Below are positions 1 through 6,647 of a stretch of 15,421 nucleotides of DNA, one piece after another (position 1 is the stretch's first letter; each line of letters starts with the position of its first letter). A program made the translations under genes and the position numbers. Under the pieces are notes generated by a model, which saw only the letters and a list, made by a program, of their open reading frames with translations, ran no database searches and was not told the origin of the DNA. Source of the DNA: Sphingobacteriales bacterium (GTDB taxonomy: Bacteria > Bacteroidota > Bacteroidia > Chitinophagales > Chitinophagaceae); the NCBI GenBank assembly GCA_024640385.1, contig JAHEFC010000041.1, positions 1 to 15,421 on the forward strand. The letters run 5' to 3'.

Positions 1-589
1 CCAGCCTTGACGTGTAGAATGGGAATGTCGGTTCTTCTTCAGCGGCCACCCGAATGCCCAGCTTGAACGGAACTTTCACAGATTTTCGATAGGCTTCCAG
101 TTCCTCTTTGTTATCCAGCACGGGCACTACATTCTTAAATCCTGTATTGAGCAGTTTGGCAATCCGTGAAGTATATGACTTTTGTTTAAACCCGTTGCAG
201 ATGATATAAGTATCCTTCGTGATCTTCTTTTTCTCATAGAGTTTATTGATGATCTCTATGTCGTATGCATATGAAGTCTCCAGGTGGATATTGTGCTTCA
301 GGGCCTCTTCAACCACAAAAGAGAAATGGGAACTCTTGGTACAATAACAGTAAAAATATTCCCCTTCGTATTTGTGCTTCTTGAAGGCCTTGGCAAACAT
401 GTCTTTCGCCTTGTTGATCTGCATCCCTATTTTGGGCAGATAACTGAGTTTGAGAGGAGTGCCATACTTGTTTACCAAAGCTTTGATGTCAAGTCCGTTA
501 AATATCAGGTTTCCGTCTACAACTTCCAGACCTTCTTGCGGAAAATAGAATGTTTGCTTGACAAGGTCAGTGTATGTGTTATTGCTCAA
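1..589 (-). CDS. speA: Arginine decarboxylase, PLP fold type III (N-terminal part, runs off the window)
   Basis: The visible 196 residues match the N-terminal half of the Bacteroidota arginine decarboxylase family, about 460 residues in full. These are fold-type-III PLP enzymes that decarboxylate arginine to agmatine for polyamine synthesis in the cytoplasm. Seen: the opening motif NTYTDLVKQTFYFPQ, then YGTPLKLSYLPK, then YCYCTKSSHF, whose Lys (about residue 84) fits the PLP lysine of the barrel. EEEPTFPFYTSRL sits at the window edge. The start is chosen at TTG 587-589. The frame is stopped about 27 bases upstream, no ATG lies between that stop and the conserved N-terminus, and the first in-frame ATG (about residue 56) would delete conserved sequence. 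AGGAA lies immediately before the TTG. The gene follows the rplT terminator, so it is probably transcribed separately. Diaminopimelate decarboxylase is a less likely alternative. Substrate identity rests on family resemblance. Confidence 0.82.
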   Translation of the reverse strand, partial: MSNNTYTDLVKQTFYFPQEGLEVVDGNLIFNGLDIKALVNKYGTPLKLSYLPKIGMQINKAKDMFAKAFKKHKYEGEYFYCYCTKSSHFSFVVEEALKHNIHLETSYAYDIEIINKLYEKKKITKDTYIICNGFKQKSYTSRIAKLLNTGFKNVVPVLDNKEELEAYRKSVKVPFKLGIRVAAEEEPTFPFYTSRL

Positions 590-630
590 TTCCTGTGCTG
601 GTATTAATCGTAATTAAATGGGTTAAGGAA

Positions 631-638
631 CAAAAATA
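631..638 (-). promoter_or_regulatory. Candidate -7 element for the arginine decarboxylase gene
   Basis: On the minus strand this reads TATTTTTG, a full match to the Bacteroidota -7 consensus TAnnTTTG, about 40 bases upstream of the TTG start. No TTG lies at the expected distance upstream; that stretch is the T tract of the rplT terminator. The call is therefore weak and AT-richness alone could produce it. Confidence 0.3.
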
Positions 639-640
639 TA

Positions 641-684
641 TTAAAAACAAAAAAACCGGATATGAAATTAATGTCACATCCGGT
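641..684 (-). terminator. Rho-independent terminator of rpmI-rplT
   Basis: Read on the minus strand, a 10-bp stem with one mismatch (ACCGGATGTG pairing with CATATCCGGT, plus-strand arms 655-664 and 675-684) closes a 10-base loop. A T-rich tract with one interrupting G follows. It begins 24 bases after the rplT stop codon. On the plus strand the tail is not T-rich, so it works in the minus direction only. It separates the ribosomal-protein unit from the arginine decarboxylase gene. Confidence 0.85.
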
Positions 685-707
685 AGGTACTATTGGTTTA
701 ACTGTAT

Positions 708-1052
708 TTATTTCACAGAAGCCACCAGTTTCTTGAAACTCTCGGGTTCGTTCATCGCCAGGTCGGCCAGAACTTTACGATCGAGTTCCACACCTTTTAC
801 TTTGAGCAGGTTGATGAACTCTGAATAAGTCAGGCCTTCCTCCCTTACTGCGGCGTTGATCCTGGTGATCCAAAGGGCACGATATTCGCGCTTCTTCAGT
901 TTGCGGCCAACATAGCGGTACTGGAGACCTTTTTCGAGAACGTTCTTGGCTACTGTATATACATTTTTACGTTTGCCGTAAAAACCTTTTGCTTGTTTGA
1001 GAATCCGCTTTCTGCGGGCTTTAGATGCTGCTGAGTTTACTGAACGAGGCAT
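708..1052 (-). CDS. rplT: 50S ribosomal protein L20
   Basis: This 114-residue basic protein is full length for L20, which binds 23S rRNA early in large-subunit assembly. The family N-terminus is clear ([20 protein letters not shown]), followed by the conserved run with [10 protein letters not shown] and the C-terminal globular part with [12 protein letters not shown] and [10 protein letters not shown]. The ATG start gives the canonical MPR beginning. It lies 43 bases downstream of rpmI and is followed by a clear terminator, so the two form one transcript. In other bacteria L20 represses its own operon by binding the leader RNA; whether that happens here is unknown. Confidence 0.97.
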   Translation of the reverse strand: MPRSVNSAASKARRKRILKQAKGFYGKRKNVYTVAKNVLEKGLQYRYVGRKLKKREYRALWITRINAAVREEGLTYSEFINLLKVKGVELDRKVLADLAMNEPESFKKLVASVK

Positions 1053-1095
1053 ATTAAATGATTTTTAAAGTTAGATAAGAATTGACCGGAGGTGA

Positions 1096-1293
1096 TTATT
1101 TCATCCTCAGCAGCCTTTTTACGAAATCCTGGTTGGCAGGGTTTACCTGGCCGCCAATACGTAAGCTGCGCTTGCGCTTGGTGGATTTTTTGGTCAAAAG
1201 GTGACCCCTACCTGGCTTTCTGTACATGATCTTTCCGGTTCCGGAAACTTTAAAAGTCTTTTTTGCCCTTGAGTGCGTTTTAACTTTTGGCAT
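1096..1293 (-). CDS. rpmI: 50S ribosomal protein L35
   Basis: This 65-residue, strongly basic protein has the L35 pattern MPKVKTHSRAKKTFKVSGTGK, then the KPGRGHLLTKKSTKRKR stretch and a C-terminal VKRLLR. L35 is a small protein of the large ribosomal subunit. It is the first gene of a two-gene unit with rplT. The usual upstream partner infC (translation initiation factor IF-3) is not present: the next coding sequence upstream is an unrelated M1 peptidase, beyond a promoter and a repeat array. There is no strong Shine-Dalgarno sequence before the ATG, as is usual for Bacteroidota. Confidence 0.96.
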   Translation of the reverse strand: MPKVKTHSRAKKTFKVSGTGKIMYRKPGRGHLLTKKSTKRKRSLRIGGQVNPANQDFVKRLLRMK

Positions 1294-1320
1294 TTCTGTC
1301 TGTTTACGATTACCCTGCTG

Positions 1321-1343
1321 GTGGCTCCGCTCAGGCGAAGCAC
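1321..1343 (-). promoter_or_regulatory. Leader hairpin upstream of rpmI, candidate L20 autoregulation site
   Basis: On the minus strand GCTTCGC pairs with GCGGAGC around a CTGA tetraloop, seven consecutive pairs including one G-U. The stem extends by two more pairs past a single bulged C. The G-U pair exists only in the minus-strand RNA; on the plus strand the same position is a C-A mismatch, so the stem fits RNA of the rpmI transcript. It sits within the roughly 70-base leader, 27 bases before the rpmI start. A regulatory role by analogy with L20 leaders is inference. Confidence 0.4.
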
Positions 1344-1372
1344 TTTTTGAACCGTGTGGGCTAATTGGGCGG

Positions 1373-1404
1373 CAAAGGTAGGGAATTTCGTTTAAATATT
1401 CAAA
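1373..1404 (-). promoter_or_regulatory. Promoter of rpmI-rplT
   Basis: On the minus strand TTTG (1401-1404) is followed by a 20-base spacer and TACCTTTG (1373-1380). Both boxes and the spacing fit the Bacteroidota primary-sigma consensus TTTG-N19/20-TAnnTTTG. Transcription would start near 1367 and give a leader of about 70 bases. Its presence shows that rpmI-rplT need not depend on read-through from the peptidase cluster. Confidence 0.7.
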
Positions 1405-1417
1405 TTCCCCGGAAGGA

Positions 1418-1508
1418 AAGGCGAGAGGCGAGAGACGAAAGGCGAGAGGGTCTTTGTTTTACCTCTAGCCTATTGCCTCTCGCCTATCGCCTCTTGCCTA
1501 TCGCCTCA
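1418..1508. repeat. Heptad inverted-repeat array at the 3' end of the M1 peptidase gene
   Basis: The left arm (1418-1450) holds 7-base units of the form AGGCGAG, with one variant AGACGAA. The right arm (1462-1508) holds about six units of the form GCCTATC, GCCTCTC or GCCTCTT, the reverse complement of the left pattern. About 11 bases separate the arms. The right arm runs into the TGA stop of the M1 peptidase gene. The RNA of either strand would form a long, imperfect hairpin whose arms can pair in several 7-base registers. A terminator or 3'-stabilising role is inferred from its position between the peptidase stop and the rpmI promoter. There is no transposase nearby. Confidence 0.75.
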
Positions 1509-3452
1509 TTTACTCCCCTGCCACACATTATTCCTCGGATTCATATCCGGGTATACGTTTTCAGGGTCTATAACGATCTTCCTGATCTTCTCTGCGACCG
1601 GGAGCCGGAGCGTATAGCGCCCACTGCTCTGCCAGATCTCCACGGGGAGGTTTTTGCGGATCAGCTTTCCAGACATGGTGGTGATATCCAGCACCACCGG
1701 CATGGCCATCTTTTCTTTATTCTGGAGAGTGATCAGCAGGGCCGATCCATCTTCCGTATTGGCAACCGATTCCACAGACTGGTCAAGTTTGTAATTCTCC
1801 AGGAACAAACCTTTCCAGAACCAATAAAGATCCTCACCAGAGCTGTTTTCCATGCTCCTGAAGAAATCCCATGGAGAAGGATGCTTGAATGCCCAGTCGC
1901 TGACATATTTCCTAAAAGCAAAATCAAACCGCTTTTCTCCCAGGATATGGTTTCGAAGCAGCATCAGGGCGTATCCCGGCTTAAAATACAGGTTCAGGCC
2001 TATGTTCTCCTCCTGCATGCCATCCGGGGTCAGCATCACCTTTTCTGCATTATCATCCGTCAATGCCAGCGCGGCAGCGTGCCCATTGATATCGGCCTGG
2101 CCAAATTCCCCTTTATTGAATTCGCTGGAAGATATCATATTGATGAAGGTGTTAAAGCCCTCGTCCATCCATCCATATCTTCTTTCATTGCTTCCTACGA
2201 TCATGGGAAACCAGGTGTGCCCGAATTCATGGTCCGTAACTCCCCATAATGATTCGCCTTTATCTTTCCAGCCACAGAATATGATGCCAGGGTACTCCAT
2301 ACCGCTTACATTACAGGCAACATTCACGGCGGCAGGATATGGATAAGGATACCATCGTTTTGAATATCCTTCAATAGCGCCTTTGATAAATTCAGTACTC
2401 CTGCCCCAGGCGGCATTCCCTTCTGATTCCACAGGATAAACGGATTGTGCCAATGACTTTTTCCCGCCGGGCAATTCGATAGAAGCTGCGTCCCAGATGA
2501 ATGCTTTTGAACTGGCCCAGGCAAGGTCCCTGGCATTGCTGATTTTGTATTTCCAGGTAAGCATGGATTTCTTCATCATTGTTGCAGGATTTCCTATTTC
2601 CTCTTTTGTGCGGATCATCACCGTTTTTGAAGATTCCTTCGCAGCATTATATCTCTTTAACTGATCCGGGGTGAGTACTTCAGAAGGATTGATCAGCTCT
2701 CCCGATGATACTACTACATGGTCGGCAGGCGCAGTGATGCTTACCTCATAATCCCCATATTCCAGGTAAAATTCGCCCGCTCCGAGATAAGGGTCCGTAT
2801 TCCATCCCCTCAGGTCGTCAAACACGCAAACGCGCGGATACCACTGGGCCAGTGCAAAGATCTTTCCTTTCGATGTCTGCAGCACGCCCATCCGGTCCGC
2901 GCCGTATTCCGGTACCGTAAAACTATAATCAAGCCTGATCCTGACATCAGATCTGGAAGCCAGGGGTTTGGGAAGCCTGACCTGCATCCGGGTGTCAGTG
3001 ATCAGCGTATCGGCATTGGTTTCGTTCCATTTCCCCCCGGATTCGGAGATCAGCTTTACTGCTTTAAACTTATATCCTCCCGGAAACTCAAGTTTGCTGT
3101 CACCATACCGGCTAACCCCCGTAGCCGGCATTTTTGCATAACCTCGTGAAGACGGATTGAAAAGATTTTGTTCGAGAGTAAGCCATATAAAACCAATAGC
3201 CTGGGGACTGTTGTTGTGATAAGTGATAGTGACAGAAGCCGTGACCTCATTCTTGTTCTCGTCCAGCGCCGCGGAAATAACATAGTCTGCCTTGTTCTGC
3301 CAATAGGAAGGCCCGGGCTCACCAGCGGCATTCCTGTACTCATTTGCACCCACCGGATAAACCTGTGGAGAAAATAAAGCATAGGGGTCGTAAGACTGAC
3401 CCATTGCAAAACCGGATAACAGGAGAATAAAACTGAAATACCAATATTTCAT
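1506..3452 (-). CDS. Secreted M1-family zinc metallopeptidase
   Basis: A 648-residue gluzincin peptidase with an N-terminal signal peptide (residues 1-19, ending FAMGQ), so it acts in the periplasm or at the surface. The zinc site is complete: HEFGH at 408-412, then 18 residues, then Glu 431 in WMDEGFNTFI. GMEYP at 384-388 takes the place of the aminopeptidase GxMEN exopeptidase motif, and Tyr 489 in LYFKPGYALMLLR is the likely catalytic tyrosine. Residues about 50-240 form the M1 N-terminal beta domain. The C-terminus (about 560-648) looks like a small beta domain rather than the long ERAP-like region. It is the last gene of the minus cluster, 40 bases after the TPR gene. The altered GxMEN motif leaves open whether it is a true aminopeptidase. 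Confidence 0.9.
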   Translation of the reverse strand: MKYWYFSFILLLSGFAMGQSYDPYALFSPQVYPVGANEYRNAAGEPGPSYWQNKADYVISAALDENKNEVTASVTITYHNNSPQAIGFIWLTLEQNLFNPSSRGYAKMPATGVSRYGDSKLEFPGGYKFKAVKLISESGGKWNETNADTLITDTRMQVRLPKPLASRSDVRIRLDYSFTVPEYGADRMGVLQTSKGKIFALAQWYPRVCVFDDLRGWNTDPYLGAGEFYLEYGDYEVSITAPADHVVVSSGELINPSEVLTPDQLKRYNAAKESSKTVMIRTKEEIGNPATMMKKSMLTWKYKISNARDLAWASSKAFIWDAASIELPGGKKSLAQSVYPVESEGNAAWGRSTEFIKGAIEGYSKRWYPYPYPAAVNVACNVSGMEYPGIIFCGWKDKGESLWGVTDHEFGHTWFPMIVGSNERRYGWMDEGFNTFINMISSSEFNKGEFGQADINGHAAALALTDDNAEKVMLTPDGMQEENIGLNLYFKPGYALMLLRNHILGEKRFDFAFRKYVSDWAFKHPSPWDFFRSMENSSGEDLYWFWKGLFLENYKLDQSVESVANTEDGSALLITLQNKEKMAMPVVLDITTMSGKLIRKNLPVEIWQSSGRYTLRLPVAEKIRKIVIDPENVYPDMNPRNNVWQGSK

Positions 3453-3492
3453 TTTCAGGATTTATTTTGAAGGGAACGATCGATCATTATTA

Positions 3493-4245
3493 TCAAAGCA
3501 GGCTTTCAAGTAATTTTTTACCTTCTGCCTTGAAGTCATTATCATCAGCCGTTTTGGGCGGAAGTTTTGACATCCGGTTCAGGATGTCAATAGCCTTATC
3601 ACTTTGCCCATTGGCTTTATATGCTTTTGCCAAATCAAGATAGTTGAGAATGAAATTTGGATTGGACTTTCTGCATCGCTCAAAATAGGCAATGGCCGCC
3701 CCTACACTGGCGGAGGGCAGACCTCCATAAACTACTTTGAGTGCAGCTTTTTCAGCAATATTGAGGGAAGCTACTTCCATATTCCACTTCCCCATCAGGT
3801 AAAGGGATTTATAATGGGATGAGTCCTGCTCCAAAGCATGCTCAGCATAGCTTTTAATATCTTTTACGTCCTGAATTTTTTCTTTTCCGCTGGTCACCTG
3901 CGAGATCCTGCTCAAAGCCATGGCCATGGCAAAATTCGCTTCAGGATCATCCGCATTCAGTTTCAGCGCTGTTTCAGCATAAAGTTTAGCCGCATTGTAG
4001 TATTCCAGTTTCGAGTTTTTATCAGGCTGGCGGTTTCCAATTGTTCCGCTCAGTTCGCTGCATTTGCACAACGCCTTGATATCGTTGGGGGCTAGCTGAA
4101 GCGCTTCCTGGTATTTCTTCAGAGCATCAGCCTCTTTCTTGTCCTTTTCCAGTTGCTCACCTTCCCTGATCAGGTAGCCAACATCCTGCCCCTGTAGCAG
4201 GTTCACAAAAAAAACGGATATAAGAACGATTAGAAAATGCCTCAT
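3493..4245 (-). CDS. Secreted TPR protein, resembling the RMDN (regulator of microtubule dynamics) type
   Basis: A 250-residue protein with a signal peptide (1-20, cleavage after LLQGQ). Helical repeats follow: one typical TPR at about 22-60 (ALKKYQEALQLAPND), a second at 82-115 with YAETALKLNADDPEANFAMA, and more at 130-160 and 180-225. The stretch around YLMGKWNMEVASLN and GGLPSASVGAAIAYF resembles the region shared by RMDN-type TPR proteins, also found in bacteria; I judge this from memory. It is probably a periplasmic scaffold with unknown partners. Its ATG overlaps the folB stop as ATGA, which suggests translational coupling. Function is not known. Confidence 0.82.
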   Translation of the reverse strand: MRHFLIVLISVFFVNLLQGQDVGYLIREGEQLEKDKKEADALKKYQEALQLAPNDIKALCKCSELSGTIGNRQPDKNSKLEYYNAAKLYAETALKLNADDPEANFAMAMALSRISQVTSGKEKIQDVKDIKSYAEHALEQDSSHYKSLYLMGKWNMEVASLNIAEKAALKVVYGGLPSASVGAAIAYFERCRKSNPNFILNYLDLAKAYKANGQSDKAIDILNRMSKLPPKTADDNDFKAEGKKLLESLL

Positions 4246-4604
4246 AGCTGATACCGATTGATCACTGAAACGCCCAATTCGCCGCGAAAGTTAACGAGTG
4301 GCGGGTTGATTTTACTTATGGTAATGTTAATTTCGGTGATATAAGGAAAAACTTCTTTTACGCGGTTTGCAATTTCCATACCCACGGTTTCCAATAATGG
4401 CCTTGGATTCTCCATTTCTTTCCTGATGATCTCATGCACTTTCACATAATCCACGGTTTCTTCAAGCCGGGTGATCTTTTTTGCTGACTCAAAGAATATT
4501 TCCATGCCAATTTCATATTCAGCCCCAGCCGTGCGTTCTTCAATATGCAGCCCATGAAAACCGAATAGCCTGAGTTTGTTAATGGAGATCCTGATCAGAC
4601 TCAT
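4242..4604 (-). CDS. folB: Dihydroneopterin aldolase
   Basis: At 120 residues this is full length for FolB, which converts dihydroneopterin to 6-hydroxymethyl-dihydropterin and glycolaldehyde in folate synthesis. The family landmarks are present: FGFHGLHIEER with Glu 22, VDY with Tyr 53, LLETVGMEIA with the pterin-binding Glu 72, and SKINPP with Lys 98, the catalytic lysine. It is cytoplasmic and forms an oligomer in characterised homologues. It has 4-base ATGA overlaps on both sides, with the upstream lipoprotein gene and the downstream TPR gene. That is odd because neither neighbour has an obvious folate role. No folK or folP is visible here. Confidence 0.93.
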   Translation of the reverse strand: MSLIRISINKLRLFGFHGLHIEERTAGAEYEIGMEIFFESAKKITRLEETVDYVKVHEIIRKEMENPRPLLETVGMEIANRVKEVFPYITEINITISKINPPLVNFRGELGVSVINRYQL

Positions 4605-5284
4605 TGTACATTGAATTGCCTGTTGATAAAATAGAAATCAAGAAAATTATGCTGGGTCATCAGGATAGAATCCATAGATATAGGATGATCCAGTCTGAAA
4701 TTAGTATATAAAGAGTCTTTCAGGTGAAAGAACATGATCTCCGCATTCAGGTCGGTACCCGAATCTGTTCTGCTGGTTATGCCGATCATGAAACTGTTGT
4801 TACTGGTCCAGTCTGCAAATTCCGCCAACTGCGAAGGGCCAAAATACATCAACTGGCTCTTAGACTTCTTCCTCAGATCTGCCAGCACAACCTGCTGGTC
4901 CGGATCCCCGGGGATCAGTGTATCTTTCTCCCTGAGATAATTGTAACTGATAAGATCAAGATATTTTGTGCTGTCCGGTGAGTAAACAAACAGGTCTTTG
5001 AACGAGTTTTCATTACCTTTTGAGATGGCCTCCGGAAGAGAGCCCATATGCAGACTTACACCGGAAGCCTTGAAATTGCTTAGTTTGAACCTGGTATCGA
5101 TCTTTCTATAGAAGCTCAGCCACTCTGCCAGCCCTCCAGGAATGCTTTTGATCGCCAGCGTGTCGTTCTCTTCATAGGCCAGTACGGATTCGGGATTCAC
5201 AAGTTCTTCATTTGAATATTCTGTGTCCCCCTGGCGGCAGGCGATGAACGCGATGAGAACCAGGATAAAAACCGTGTACTTCAT
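4601..5284 (-). CDS. Small lipoprotein of unknown function
   Basis: A 227-residue protein beginning with a short hydrophobic signal (MKYTVFILVLIAFIAC) in which Cys 16 is a plausible lipidation site; the -3 position is Phe, so the lipobox is not ideal. The mature part is soluble, mixed alpha/beta in appearance and rich in Ser, Asp and Leu, with no motif I recognise. It starts 8 bases after the SpmA-SpmB gene and its stop overlaps the folB start as ATGA, so it is almost certainly co-expressed. It may be a lineage-specific envelope protein. Confidence 0.78.
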   Translation of the reverse strand: MKYTVFILVLIAFIACRQGDTEYSNEELVNPESVLAYEENDTLAIKSIPGGLAEWLSFYRKIDTRFKLSNFKASGVSLHMGSLPEAISKGNENSFKDLFVYSPDSTKYLDLISYNYLREKDTLIPGDPDQQVVLADLRKKSKSQLMYFGPSQLAEFADWTSNNSFMIGITSRTDSGTDLNAEIMFFHLKDSLYTNFRLDHPISMDSILMTQHNFLDFYFINRQFNVQ

Positions 5285-5292
5285 ATTTTACT

Positions 5293-6543
5293 TTAGATAG
5301 TACTGCCAAAGAATAAATAAGCCACAAAGATAGCAGTTATAATACCCACGAGGTCTGCCATTAACATAGCCGGGATGGCATAGCGTGTATTCTTAACGGC
5401 CACGGAACCAAAGTAAACGGCAATTACGTAGAAAGTGGTGTCACTGGTTCCCTGGAAAATAGCGGAAAGCCTGCCCGCGAAGGAATCAGCACCATATTTT
5501 GTCATGGTGTCGATCATCATTCCCCGTGCACCAGCGCCGCTCAATGGTTTCATCAGGGCCGTTGGCAATGCTGTCACAAAATCTGTGCGCATTCCCATGG
5601 CAGCAAATACGGATTGTATTCCCTGGATCAGGTAATCGAATGCACCGGAAGTTCGTAAGACGCTGATCGCAACCAGCATGGCAACAAGGTAAGGAATGAT
5701 CTTTACCGCGATCTCGAATCCACCTTTGGCACCGTCTATGAAAGCTTCGAAGATGTTGATCTTTTTTCTTAGGGCTCCGAGCAGGAAGACCAGGAAGATC
5801 AGCAGGATGATGCCATTGCTCACTACGGCAGAGAACTGTTCTATTCCGCCGGCATCGAGAAAGATCTTGATATATGCGATCAAAGCGGCGATAATGGCCG
5901 ATATGCCCAATATCCAGCCCAGTATCACAGGTTGCAGCAGGTTGATGCGCTGACGGAAGGAAACTATGGTAAGGGCCGCTATGGTAGCCACAAATGTGGT
6001 GATCATGCAGGGCAGAAAAATATCAGTTGGATTGGCTGCAGCGGGCTTCACCGCTGCGCGCATGGCTATAATACTCACCGGTATGATGGTGAGGCCCGAT
6101 GCATGCAGGGCAAGGAACATGATCTGCGCGTTACTGGCCACGTCTTTCTTTGGATTCAGCTCCTGCAGGCTTTCCATGGCTTTGAGTCCAAACGGGGTTG
6201 CCGCATTGTCGAGGCCCAGCAGATTGGCAGAAAAATTCATCATCATATGCCCCATCGCAGGATGTTGTTTAGGCACCTCGGGGAAAAGCCTGGAAAAAAA
6301 TGGACCAACCAGCCGGGATAGAAACCTGATCGCCCCTGCCTTCTCTCCTATGCTCATGAAGCCCAGGAACAAGGTCATGATGCCGATCAGTTTGAACGAC
6401 AGGTCCACACTGTCGCCGGCTGACTTAAAAATCCCGTCAACGATCACTTTGAAGATCATGGGATCGTTCAGAAAAGCCCATTTCACAAAGGCGATAAGGA
6501 AAGCCACCAGGAAAAATCCAAGCCAAATATAACTGAGTGTCAT
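5293..6543 (-). CDS. SpmA-SpmB fusion, nucleoside-recognition (Gate) domain membrane protein
   Basis: A 416-residue polytopic inner-membrane protein. The N-terminal half (about 1-200) resembles spore maturation protein A, with NFSANLLGLDNAATPFGLKA at 103-122. The C-terminal half (about 215-416) resembles SpmB, with MKPLSGAGARGMM at 331-343 and QGTSDTTFYVIAVYFGS at 364-380. Each half carries a Gate-type transmembrane domain. In Bacillus subtilis, spmA and spmB are separate genes needed for spore-core dehydration. Nothing in this window suggests sporulation, so the role is more likely transport or envelope-related. It is the first gene of the five-gene minus cluster. A weak -7-like CATATTTG lies about 40 bases upstream on the minus strand (plus 6584-6591). 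The substrate is unknown. Confidence 0.9.
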   Translation of the reverse strand: MTLSYIWLGFFLVAFLIAFVKWAFLNDPMIFKVIVDGIFKSAGDSVDLSFKLIGIMTLFLGFMSIGEKAGAIRFLSRLVGPFFSRLFPEVPKQHPAMGHMMMNFSANLLGLDNAATPFGLKAMESLQELNPKKDVASNAQIMFLALHASGLTIIPVSIIAMRAAVKPAAANPTDIFLPCMITTFVATIAALTIVSFRQRINLLQPVILGWILGISAIIAALIAYIKIFLDAGGIEQFSAVVSNGIILLIFLVFLLGALRKKINIFEAFIDGAKGGFEIAVKIIPYLVAMLVAISVLRTSGAFDYLIQGIQSVFAAMGMRTDFVTALPTALMKPLSGAGARGMMIDTMTKYGADSFAGRLSAIFQGTSDTTFYVIAVYFGSVAVKNTRYAIPAMLMADLVGIITAIFVAYLFFGSTI

Positions 6544-6609
6544 GTTCCGGTTATGTTGGGCTCAAGTTACATAATCCCTGTTTCAAATATGAATTGGAAT
6601 GCAAACACG

Positions 6610-6617
6610 TATCTTTG
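6610..6617 (+). promoter_or_regulatory. -7 element upstream of ychF
   Basis: TATCTTTG is an exact match to TAnnTTTG, 30 bases before the chosen ychF start, giving a leader of about 25 bases. No TTG is present at the expected -33 distance, so only half of the promoter is convincing. It also supports rejecting the upstream ATG at 6537, which would lie before the transcription start. Confidence 0.5.
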
Positions 6618-6647
6618 CACCCTTCATTTTTAAAGACGGAATTAAAC

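Noticed and set aside
574..828. An 84-codon plus-strand open frame
   Set aside because: It overlaps the rplT terminator and the rplT 3' end in antisense and has no family resemblance.
1365..2249. A 294-codon plus-strand open frame
   Set aside because: It lies antisense to the 3' end of the M1 peptidase gene and across the heptad array. Its translation is low-complexity and resembles no family, while the opposite strand encodes a clear peptidase.
5932..6532. Plus-strand open frames of 129 and 188 codons
   Set aside because: Both are antisense shadows of the SpmA-SpmB gene, with Met/Ala/Arg-rich translations and no recognisable domain.
6537..6647. N-terminal extension of YchF from the upstream ATG at 6537
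   Set aside because: It would precede the TATCTTTG element, adds non-conserved residues, and YchF proteins begin at the MALQAGIVGLPN-type start.
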